A DNA stretch of 7,836 nucleotides from Solirubrobacteraceae bacterium (GTDB taxonomy: Bacteria > Actinomycetota > Thermoleophilia > Solirubrobacterales > Solirubrobacteraceae). The stretch's first letter is position 1. The number at the start of each line of letters is the position of its first letter. Both the position numbers and the translations under genes were made by a program. Of this stretch, positions 1 through 5,708 are shown piece after piece. The notes below the pieces were generated by a model. The model was not told the origin of the DNA and did no database searches. It saw only the letters and a program-made list of their open reading frames with translations. Where the stretch lies: contig JASHQV010000482.1 in assembly GCA_030038955.1 (NCBI GenBank), positions 1 through 7,836 on the forward strand. Reading direction: 5' to 3'.

Positions 1-465
1 CTGCAGAGCCCGGACCCCTGCAAGCGGGTGGCGGCACTCGCCAAGGCGAAGCGCTCGCTGCCGCTCGTGCTTGTCGGCCCGACGGGACCCTGGGCTCGCG
101 AGCTGCCCGACGTGACGCTCACCGACCGCGTCTCCGACGACGAGCTGGCGGCAATCTACACGGGCGCCCAGGCGCTCGTGTTCCCCTCGGCGGACGAGGG
201 CTTCGCGCTGGCCCCGATCGAGGCGCTGGCCTGCGGCACGCCGGTCGCGGCGTGCGACCTGCCGGCGCTCCGCGAGGTGCTGGACGGACGGGTCGTGCTC
301 AGCAAGGTGGACGACCTCGAGGGGCTGATCAGCGCTGCCGAGTCCGCCCGGCGCCCGGCGCCGGCGCCGATCGCGTGGACCTGGGAGGACGCGGCGGCGG
401 CCACCTGGGAGGTGTACGCGGACGCCCTGCGGGCACCGGCGCGGTGGCGCAGCGGGCGCCACTGA
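1..465 (+). CDS. Glycosyltransferase, GT4-like, C-terminal fragment (5' end outside window)
   Basis: The frame is open from the first base, so this is the 3' end of a gene that starts to the left; the GTG at 28 is only an internal codon. The 154 visible residues match the C-terminal Rossmann half of GT-B glycosyltransferases of family 4. A strand-like PLVLVGP is followed by a segment DELAAIYTGAQALVFPS. Then comes the family signature E-x7-E in EGFALAPIE (residues 66-74 of the visible part), followed by ALACGTPVAA. In GT4 enzymes this signature contacts the donor nucleotide-sugar, and the reaction moves a sugar from an NDP- or GDP-sugar to an acceptor lipid, glycan or small molecule. The acceptor cannot be told from this part. 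A short C-terminal helix with W-E-x-A-A-A-A-T-W-E-V-Y is typical. The stop lies 3 bp from the end of the convergent dtd gene, with no room for a separate terminator. Confidence 0.85.
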   Translation: MQSPDPCKRVAALAKAKRSLPLVLVGPTGPWARELPDVTLTDRVSDDELAAIYTGAQALVFPSADEGFALAPIEALACGTPVAACDLPALREVLDGRVVLSKVDDLEGLISAAESARRPAPAPIAWTWEDAAAATWEVYADALRAPARWRSGRH

Positions 466-468
466 AGC

Positions 469-894
469 TCACTGCTTCGGGCTCTCGAGCATCAGCGTCA
501 CGGGCCCGTCGCCCGTCAGCTCCACCTGCATGAGCGCGCCGAACACGCCGCGCCGGGCGCCGGCGCGCGCGCAGAAGCGCTCGTACAGCGGCTCCGCCGC
601 AGGCCCCGCGGCAGCCCGCACGTAGCTCGGGCGGTTGCCCCTGCGAGCGTCGCCGTACAGCGTGAACTGGCTGACGCAGAGGATCTCGCGGTCGCCGAGC
701 GGCTCGTTCATGCGACCCTCGGCGTCGGCGAACACGCGCAGCGCCCGGACCTTGTCGGCCAGCCAGTCGGCCTCTCGCTCGCCGTCGTCGACGGCGACCC
801 CGAGCAGCACCAGCAGGCCGGGGCCGATCGCCGCGACGACAACCCCGTCGACGCTGACCGACGCGCGCTTGACCCGCTGCACCAGCGCGCGCAT
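469..894 (-). CDS. dtd: D-aminoacyl-tRNA deacylase (Dtd)
   Basis: A 141-residue protein, the normal length for Dtd. It removes D-amino acids (and mischarged glycine) from tRNA in the cytoplasm as a chiral proofreading step. It opens with the typical MRALVQRVKRASVSVDG. The active-site SQFTLYGD sits at residues 75-82, and RPSYVRAA-x8-LYERF at about 88-107. The C-terminal Gly-cisPro motif appears as GDGPVT (128-133); most family members have Asn at the first of these positions (NxGPVT), and here it is Gly. The ATG at 894 is preceded by a weak GAGAG about 8 nt upstream, and the start is set by the conserved N-terminus. It is the last gene of the minus-strand GNAT-GalT-Dtd cluster, 22 bp after the GalT-like stop codon. 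Confidence 0.95.
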   Translation of the reverse strand: MRALVQRVKRASVSVDGVVVAAIGPGLLVLLGVAVDDGEREADWLADKVRALRVFADAEGRMNEPLGDREILCVSQFTLYGDARRGNRPSYVRAAAGPAAEPLYERFCARAGARRGVFGALMQVELTGDGPVTLMLESPKQ

Positions 895-916
895 CAGCGC
901 TCTCGCCGGACCCGCA

Positions 917-1906
917 TCAGCTGTCGCGCAGCTGCGCAGCCGCGTCGGCCGGGTCGACCGTGTTGAGGTTGATCCCGGCGCCCAGCTCGAGCCCCGCCAG
1001 GTGGGTCAGCCGCGGCAGGATGTCGATCCGCCAGCAGAAGTGCTCGGCCCCGCGTGGCGCCGTGCGGATCCACAGGTTCAGCGGCGGGCTTGCGCCGAGC
1101 CGCCGGGCGAGGCGCCCGAGCGCGTCGTGCAGCAGCGCCGCGCCGGTCGGCCCGTCCGCCTCGAACCGCGTCCGCGGGACCCGCGGTACCAGCATCAGCT
1201 GAAACGGCACGCGCGAGGCGAACGGCGCGATCACGACCGCCTCGGCGTCGAGCGCGACCAGTCGCTCGCGCTTGCGCACCTCCTCCTGCAAGAGGTCACC
1301 GAGCAGGTCGGCGCCCATCGTCCGGGTCGTGTAGGCGCCGGCGCGCTCGCGCTCGCGAGCGATCTCGGCCGGCACGAACGGCAGCGCGTACAGCTGCGCG
1401 TGCGTATGCGGCCTGGAGGCGCCGGCCTCGCGGCGCTCGTTGACGATCAGGTGCAGACACGCCGCCTCGGGATGGGCGCGCATCCGCTCGCGCCACACCT
1501 CTACCGCGATCACCACCTCCTCGCGCTCGAGCTCCGCCAACGAGGCGACCGGCCGCGGCGAGTTGATGATCACCTCGTGCGCGCCGCCGGCGGCGGCCGC
1601 CCAGAACAGGTCGGTCTCGCGGTTGGGCCGGCTCTGCTGCCAGCCCCGCGCCCCACTCCCGGTGCTGCCGAGCGCCGGGTACAGGTTCGGGACGACGCGC
1701 ACGGACCAGCCGGGGCCGTTGGCGGCGCCCCCGTTCGGCCGCCGCGCGTACAGCTCGGGCGGCGTACGGTCCTCGTGGCCGTCGGCGAACGGATCGTCGG
1801 CGGCGGCGATCCGCTCCGGCGGCGGTGCCACAAGCCCGCCGCCGGGACGACCCGCACGCGACCCGGCGATGATCACGCGGTGTCCGGAGAGCGGATCGAT
1901 GCGCAA
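917..1906 (-). CDS. galT: GalT-like galactose-1-phosphate uridylyltransferase with lost metal ligands
   Basis: A protein of 329 residues from the TTG at 1906, close to the usual 320-350 for the family. GalT moves UMP between glucose-1-P and galactose-1-P through a uridylyl-histidine (Leloir pathway). Family landmarks in order are RIDPLSGHRVIIA (2-14), GWSVRVVPNLYPAL (66-79), HEVIINSP (110-117), the catalytic HxHxQ as H167-T-H169-A-Q171, and DILPRLTHLAGLELG (295-309). The second His is expected to be the nucleophile. The usual N-terminal CPFC is replaced by DPFA (38-41), and the C-terminal HWH by CWR (291-293), so the structural metal sites look lost. Start: TTG 1906 is the first conventional start codon, but it removes the usual Glu of ELR and has GGAG touching it. 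A CTG at 1960 overlaps the GNAT stop as CTGA, lies after GGAGAAGAAG and would add 18 residues. A related ADP/UDP-sugar phosphorylase role is possible. Confidence 0.85.
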   Translation of the reverse strand: MRIDPLSGHRVIIAGSRAGRPGGGLVAPPPERIAAADDPFADGHEDRTPPELYARRPNGGAANGPGWSVRVVPNLYPALGSTGSGARGWQQSRPNRETDLFWAAAAGGAHEVIINSPRPVASLAELEREEVVIAVEVWRERMRAHPEAACLHLIVNERREAGASRPHTHAQLYALPFVPAEIARERERAGAYTTRTMGADLLGDLLQEEVRKRERLVALDAEAVVIAPFASRVPFQLMLVPRVPRTRFEADGPTGAALLHDALGRLARRLGASPPLNLWIRTAPRGAEHFCWRIDILPRLTHLAGLELGAGINLNTVDPADAAAQLRDS

Positions 1907-1956
1907 CTCCGGGGCGGCTGCGGCCGGCTCGCTGAGCGTCTGCTCACGGTTGTCGC

Positions 1957-2406
1957 TCAGATCTTCTTCTCCATCGCAACGTGCTCGATCCCGGCCTCGG
2001 TGAACTCGCGGCCCCGGGCCCGGTAGCCGTTGCCCTCGTACAGCGAGCGGGCGTACGTCTGGGCGTGCAGCACGAGCCGGTTGGCGCCGTGCGCGAGGCT
2101 CTCGGCGTCAGCGGCCTGCAGCAGCGCCGTGGCGATCCCGTGACGGCGGACGGACATGGCCACGGCCAGGCGGCTGAACTGGACGGTCCGGCCGACGAAC
2201 ACGAGCCGACAGGTGCCGAGCAGGCGATCGCCGCCGACCGCGATCAGGTGGAGACCGTCGCGGTCCCGGCCGTCGCGTTCCTCGCCGATCGGGACTCCCT
2301 GCTCGCGGCAGAAGACCTCGTATCGCAGCGCCAGCGCCTCCTCCAGCTCGTGCGGCGTACGGGCGGGGCGGATCTCGAACTGCAGCTCCTCCGGACTCGC
2401 AAACAC
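1957..2406 (-). CDS. GNAT-family N-acetyltransferase (ElaA/YjcF-like)
   Basis: A 149-residue single-domain GNAT that would transfer acetyl from acetyl-CoA to an unknown small molecule or amino group. The N-terminal LRYEVFCREQGVP (27-39), followed by E-x-D...H, is the hallmark of the ElaA/YjcF-type subgroup. The acetyl-CoA pyrophosphate-binding loop is R-R-H-G-I-A (87-92). The C-terminus has A-x-S-L-Y-E-x-N-G-Y followed by F-T-E-A-G-I-E-H-x-x-M, again typical. The GTG at 2406 is the first start codon after an in-frame TAA upstream. No clear Shine-Dalgarno is visible, so the transcript may be leaderless or nearly so. It is first in the minus-strand cluster and divergent from the helicase gene. 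Its stop overlaps a possible CTG start of the GalT-like gene. The substrate is not predictable. Confidence 0.9.
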   Translation of the reverse strand: MFASPEELQFEIRPARTPHELEEALALRYEVFCREQGVPIGEERDGRDRDGLHLIAVGGDRLLGTCRLVFVGRTVQFSRLAVAMSVRRHGIATALLQAADAESLAHGANRLVLHAQTYARSLYEGNGYRARGREFTEAGIEHVAMEKKI

Positions 2407-2585
2407 GCTCGACAGCTTGACATACGAGGCGTCTGCTTAAATATGCGCTAGCGCCTGAACCCGGCATGGTGATGCGCTACCGCTTCTGAGGAAATCCTCG
2501 CGGGGTTCGGCGGCTACCGAACCCTCTGAGCCGTTCGCAATGGCGTGTGCTCGGCTCGCGCGTTCTGACGACTGTAGATCCCTTC
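2407..2585. promoter_or_regulatory. Divergent intergenic region between GNAT operon and helicase gene
   Basis: This spacer must hold promoters in both directions, since the flanking genes point away from each other. It contains the only AT-rich patch nearby (2436-2444, CTTAAATAT), 30-40 bp upstream of the GNAT start, which could supply a -10 element for the minus strand. It also has a perfect 10-bp palindrome GCGCTAGCGC at 2445-2454 and two small hairpins at 2488-2524. I cannot assign a convincing -35/-10 pair for the helicase. The region includes the GTG at 2547, the alternative helicase start. The promoter role is inferred from gene orientation. Confidence 0.4.
2488..2524. promoter_or_regulatory. 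Two adjacent small hairpins in the helicase leader
   Basis: GAGGA-AA-TCCTC (2488-2499) is a perfect 5-bp inverted repeat. It is followed immediately by GGGTTCGG (2503-2510), loop CGGCTA, and CCGAACCC (2517-2524), a perfect 8-bp stem. No T-tract follows on either strand, so a simple intrinsic terminator is unlikely. The position, 60-100 nt upstream of the helicase ATG, fits an operator or an mRNA leader structure, but nothing in the sequence shows which. Confidence 0.35.
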
Positions 2586-5420
2586 ATGGGTGACCCTTCC
2601 ACCTTTCCAAGTCCCGCCGCGATTGCACGCGCGGAGCTGTTTACGCGCGAGCGCTTCGTCTACGAAGGCGAGACGCTCGAGGACGCGCTGGCGGTCGGCG
2701 CGGCGCGGCGGCGGGCGCTGGACGCAGCGCTGAGCGAGCTCGAGCGCGGCGCCAAGCTCCCGTCGCTGCAATGGCGGCGCGCGTACTCGCTGCTGCTCGG
2801 GCTCGAGCGGCTGCTGTCCGAGGAGGAGCCACACCTGGCGGACGGCACCGTCCTGTCCGCCCACCAGGTCGATGCGCTGTCGGGCACGCTGACGGCGCTG
2901 ATGGCCGAGGCGCAGGGGAAGGCCAATGGCAACGGCAGCGGGAACGGGCGTGTCGTCGGCGAGAACGGCCACGGCAGCGGCAATGGGCACGGCAGCGAGA
3001 ATGAGCGCGGCAGCGAGAATGGGCGCGGCGATGAAAATGGTCGCGGCCGCGAGATCGTGGACGTGCCGGCGCTGCTCGCTTCGACCGAGCTCCTCGACGA
3101 CGAGGACATCGACCTGGACGACGACTCCGACGAGGAGCCGCAGGACTGGCAGGACGAGGGCGGGCTCGACGACTCCGACGAGGAGCCGCTGGACTGGCAG
3201 GACGAGGGCGAGCTCGACGAGGACGTCGCCGCCGAGGGCGCGCCCGACGACCCGGGCGCCGACCGGCGCTTCTGGTTCGAGCACGCGACTGGCGCCGGCA
3301 AGACGGTGGCGGCGCTGGGATTCGTGGAGGCATCGCGAACCGGCGGCGTGCTGATCCTCACGCACCGGCGCAACCTCGTCGACCAGTTCATCGGGGAGCT
3401 GCGCGACCGCGGCTACCGTGACCGAATCCACGCTCCGCTGCTGCTCGACGGGGACGGCCGCGACGAGCACGAGGCGGTGATCGGTCCGGTGACGGTCGAG
3501 ACCTACCAGTGGTTCGTGCGCAACGCCGGCCGCATCTCCGACGCCTACACGATCGTCATCTGCGACGAGGCGCACACGGCGCTCGGCGAGAAGACCTCGG
3601 CGTCGATCCGGGCGTGGGACAAGCCGATCTGGATCGGCATGACCGCCACCGGCGCGCTGATCGCCCGGCACGTGACCGACCTGTTCCCGACCCAGACCTC
3701 GCGCTTCGATCTCGCCCAGGCGGCGCGGCGCGGCGTGATCGCGCCGCTGCGCTGCATCCGCATCCCGCCCGGACCGGGCGTGCGCACGATCGCCAAGGTG
3801 CCGTTGCGGCGGGGCGAGGTGGACACCGAGTTCGATCAGGAGATGCTGGCCGAGCTGCTCGACCAGACGCCGTTCAACCTGGCGATCGCGGATCTCTACA
3901 AGACGCGCTTCAACGGCGTCCCCGGAGTCGTCTACTCGGCCGGCGTCAAGCACGCCTACAACGTCGCCCAGGCGTTCCGCGACCTCGGCATGAAGGCACA
4001 GGCGGTCTCCGGCGAGACGCCCAAGCGCCAGCTCGCGCGGATCCTGGCGGACTACGAGTCGGGCAAGATCGACGTGCTGATCAACGCGCAGCTGCTGGCC
4101 GAGGGCTGGAACAGCCCGCGTGCGACCGTCTGCATGCACCTGGCCCCGACCGCCTCGAAGCGGATCTACCAGCAGCGGGTGGGGCGGGTCACGCGTCGGC
4201 ACCCGGGCAAGGAGGCGGGGATCGTGGTCGACTTCGTGCATCCCGCCACCAAGCACGACGACCCGGTCGTGACGCTGCACTCGCTGCTGGACCGCGACGT
4301 CTACCGAGGCGGCGCGATCGTCGTGGGGCCGGTGCGGCGTGGCCGTGGCCGGCGCGTGCGGGTCGAGCGGCGGGTGCTGCCGGTGACGCCGGATCCGGAG
4401 CGGCGGGCCGAGGTGTTCGAGCGAGAGCTGTGGCGGATCGCGGTGGAGAATCTCGACTACGGCGAGCAGAAGGTGTGGGCCCAGCTGGCCGGGGCGCGGG
4501 TGACGCCGAACGGCTGGCGGCGGGCGAAGGCGATGCTGCACTTCGACCGCGGCGGCGAGCTGCGGCGCCTGTTCCTGCTGACCGCGGTGCAACGCAACCG
4601 CAACTCGCAGCTGCGCCTGCGGGCGCTGCAGGAGATCGCCGCAAGCAGAGACGCCGAGGCGTTCGACACCGCAGTCGACATGATCGGTGGATGGCAGCGC
4701 GACGAGAAGCGCGAGGGCGTCAAGGTGATGCTGCAGGCGCTCGCCGAGCGGCGGATCGGACGGCGCGACCAGGCCAACGCCTGGATCTGGCGGATGGCCG
4801 AGTACACGCGTGAGGTGCACGAGGAGTACGCCGTGCAGCGCTGGCCCGAGACCAAGCGGCTGCTGGGGCTGCTGGTCAACTCGAGCGGCTCGGCGCACGC
4901 CCGCAACGCGCGGCGGATCGTACATGCCGCCCGACAGCAGGACCGGCGGCTGTCGGCGGCGCTGCTGGCTGCGTCGCTGGCACACACGCCCGAGGCCCAG
5001 CAGGCGCTGGACGGCGCGCGCACGCGGATGGCGCGCAAGCCGGCGGCGCTGGCGCGAGAGCTGCTGCGCAACTTCCCCAAGGGCCGTCGGGGGGCGAAGC
5101 GGCGCCGGCGCAAGCCAGCCGAGGCGGCGCCGGGAGCTGGTGGCGAGGCTGAGTTGGCCGGGGTGCAGAGCAGCGACGACACGCGTCCGGAGCTGGAGGA
5201 TGAGGCGACGGACGAGCGCGGGCAGCTTGTCGGGGTCAAGGAAGGCGAGCCTGAGCCCGAGGACGAAGGCCCGGAGTTGGAGGACGAGGGTTCGGAGGTG
5301 GAGGACGAGGGTTCGGAGGTGGAGGACGGGGGTCCGGAGTTGGAGGACGAGCGTCCGGGGTTGGAAGACGAGGGTCCGGGGGTGGAGGCCGATGTCCACG
5401 CCGGACGCGACGCCGCCTGA
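2586..5420 (+). CDS. SF2 DEAH-box helicase/ATPase with disordered acidic insert and repetitive tail
   Basis: A protein of 944 residues from ATG 2586; GTG 2547 would add 13 residues of atypical codon use. Neither start has a clear ribosome site. Residues 1-112 are helical and end with a Q-motif-like LSAHQVDAL (H93, Q94). Residues 114-155 are Asn/Gly/Ser-rich and 171-225 are strongly acidic, including a duplicated 16-residue unit. The SF2 motor follows: Walker A ATGAGKT (234-240), ILTHRRNLVDQF (motif Ia), DEAH (327-330), TAT (353-355), AEGWNSP (motif V, 505-511) and QQRVGRVTRR (motif VI, 529-538). This is the ResIII/DEAD-like type that couples ATP hydrolysis to movement on nucleic acid. Residues about 590-830 are helical and Arg-rich, HEAT-like in appearance, with no recognised domain. 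A basic GAKRRRRKP patch and an acidic tail with six 7-residue repeats (892-933) close the protein. No nuclease or methylase domain or neighbour is seen. It is likely monocistronic, and its cellular role is unknown. Confidence 0.9.
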   Translation: MGDPSTFPSPAAIARAELFTRERFVYEGETLEDALAVGAARRRALDAALSELERGAKLPSLQWRRAYSLLLGLERLLSEEEPHLADGTVLSAHQVDALSGTLTALMAEAQGKANGNGSGNGRVVGENGHGSGNGHGSENERGSENGRGDENGRGREIVDVPALLASTELLDDEDIDLDDDSDEEPQDWQDEGGLDDSDEEPLDWQDEGELDEDVAAEGAPDDPGADRRFWFEHATGAGKTVAALGFVEASRTGGVLILTHRRNLVDQFIGELRDRGYRDRIHAPLLLDGDGRDEHEAVIGPVTVETYQWFVRNAGRISDAYTIVICDEAHTALGEKTSASIRAWDKPIWIGMTATGALIARHVTDLFPTQTSRFDLAQAARRGVIAPLRCIRIPPGPGVRTIAKVPLRRGEVDTEFDQEMLAELLDQTPFNLAIADLYKTRFNGVPGVVYSAGVKHAYNVAQAFRDLGMKAQAVSGETPKRQLARILADYESGKIDVLINAQLLAEGWNSPRATVCMHLAPTASKRIYQQRVGRVTRRHPGKEAGIVVDFVHPATKHDDPVVTLHSLLDRDVYRGGAIVVGPVRRGRGRRVRVERRVLPVTPDPERRAEVFERELWRIAVENLDYGEQKVWAQLAGARVTPNGWRRAKAMLHFDRGGELRRLFLLTAVQRNRNSQLRLRALQEIAASRDAEAFDTAVDMIGGWQRDEKREGVKVMLQALAERRIGRRDQANAWIWRMAEYTREVHEEYAVQRWPETKRLLGLLVNSSGSAHARNARRIVHAARQQDRRLSAALLAASLAHTPEAQQALDGARTRMARKPAALARELLRNFPKGRRGAKRRRRKPAEAAPGAGGEAELAGVQSSDDTRPELEDEATDERGQLVGVKEGEPEPEDEGPELEDEGSEVEDEGSEVEDGGPELEDERPGLEDEGPGVEADVHAGRDAA
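2925..3050 (+). repeat. Asn/Gly/Ser-rich low-complexity coding repeat
   Basis: Within the helicase gene, short units of the type GGCAGCGAGAATGGGCGC recur with variation. They encode G-S-E-N-G-R / G-N-G-H-G style peptides (helicase residues 114-155). The recurrent AAT and the single AAA stand out against the GC-ending codons around them, as expected for a tract grown by slippage or unequal crossing-over rather than by selection on each residue. It probably acts as a flexible linker. Confidence 0.7.
3120..3215 (+). repeat. 48-bp in-frame tandem duplication in helicase acidic insert
   Basis: Two adjacent 48-bp units (3120-3167 and 3168-3215) are nearly identical at the DNA level. Each encodes 16 residues of pattern D-D-S-D-E-E-P-x-D-W-Q-D-E-G-x-L. 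The second copy differs only at the two x positions (Q to L, G to E). The unit is part of the acidic tract just before Walker A and points to a recent duplication. Confidence 0.85.
5259..5384 (+). repeat. Six tandem 21-bp repeats encoding acidic heptads at the helicase C-terminus
   Basis: Units start at 5259, 5280, 5301, 5322, 5343 and 5364. The second and third are identical. Each encodes seven residues of the form E-D-E-G-S/P-E/G-V/L. The 21-bp period keeps the reading frame, so copy number can vary without breaking the gene. The translated tail is acidic and lacks predicted structure. The antisense reading of the same tract gives a Leu/Arg repeat that has no support as a protein. Confidence 0.9.
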
Positions 5421-5451
5421 TAGGGCCCATGCAGCACGGCTCGCCCCCGGA

Positions 5452-5583
5452 GCTCACTCGGCAGCGAGGACCACTCGGAAGTGTGCCCACGGGGCTCACT
5501 CGGCAGCGCGCGGCGGCAGCGCGCACCCGGGGCTCACTCGGCAGCGCGCGGCGGCAGCGCGCACGCGGCGCTCACTCGGCAGC
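5452..5583. repeat. Four direct repeats with a GCTCACTCGGCAGC core and 38-bp period
   Basis: The 14-mer GCTCACTCGGCAGC occurs at 5452, 5494, 5532 and 5570. The second and third copies belong to full 38-bp units that differ only in the last few bases. The first unit is 42 bp and diverged, and the last is only the core. Inside each full unit CGGCAGCGCGC occurs twice, 13 bp apart. There are no unique spacers, so this is a tandem array and not CRISPR. Confidence 0.85.
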
Positions 5584-5612
5584 ATGCAAGCGCCACGGCG
5601 CCATCCCAGTGG

Positions 5613-5653
5613 TGATGCAGCTAGCTTCCCGATACGGGCAGCTAGATGCATCA
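5613..5653. other. 41-nt near-perfect hairpin (inverted repeat)
   Basis: The left arm TGATGCAGCTAGC (5613-5625) pairs with GCTAGATGCATCA (5641-5653), 12 of 13 positions matching. The interior contains a further perfect stem CCCG-ATA-CGGG (5628-5638), joined through one T-A pair and one T-C mismatch. The whole can fold as one long stem with a 3-nt loop. It is less GC-rich than its surroundings. It could be a bidirectional transcription stop between convergent genes, a protein-binding site, or a mobile palindrome. No T-run follows, so a classic intrinsic terminator is not shown. Confidence 0.7.
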
Positions 5654-5708
5654 GGTGCAGAGTTCCGCCCGATGCGGCAAGCGGAGAGGCGACGTGAGCG
5701 CTCAAGCC

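Larger units (their letters stand above)
5421..5708. other. Repeat-rich convergent spacer between helicase and birA
   Basis: I see no gene in these 288 bp. The left half is taken up by four 38-bp-period direct repeats (5452-5583), and the right half contains a 41-nt hairpin (5613-5653). A further small stem AAGCC-TCA-GGCTT (5704-5716) overlaps the birA stop codon. Open frames here just read through the repeats in shifting registers, because 38 is not a multiple of three. Since the two flanking genes converge, the structures could end transcription from both sides, but there is no T-tract. Confidence 0.6.

Noticed and set aside
635..2026. A 463-codon plus-strand frame across dtd and the GalT-like gene
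   Set aside because: It is antisense to two well-supported conserved genes, and its peptide is Arg/Pro/Ser/Ala-rich without motifs.
2430..2530. tRNA-like fragment (GGTAGCGC and GGTTCA on the minus strand)
   Set aside because: The short matches do not extend to an acceptor stem, a proper anticodon arm or correct spacing.
2514..5399. A 961-codon open frame on the minus strand covering the whole helicase gene
   Set aside because: It is codon-in-phase with the helicase, so its stops would need sense TTA, CTA or TCA codons, which a GC-rich gene avoids. Its translation is low-complexity with no recognisable motif.
2586..5420. Helicase as part of a restriction-modification or phage-defence system
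   Set aside because: The motor resembles the ResIII type, but no nuclease, methylase, specificity subunit or defence partner is fused or adjacent. The neighbours are housekeeping genes.
5452..5583. CRISPR array
   Set aside because: The repeats are tandem with no unique spacers, there are only four copies, and no cas gene is present.
5613..5653. Integron attC site or canonical intrinsic terminator
   Set aside because: No conserved attC core (GTTRRRY / RYYYAAC) is seen, and no T-tract follows the stem on either strand.
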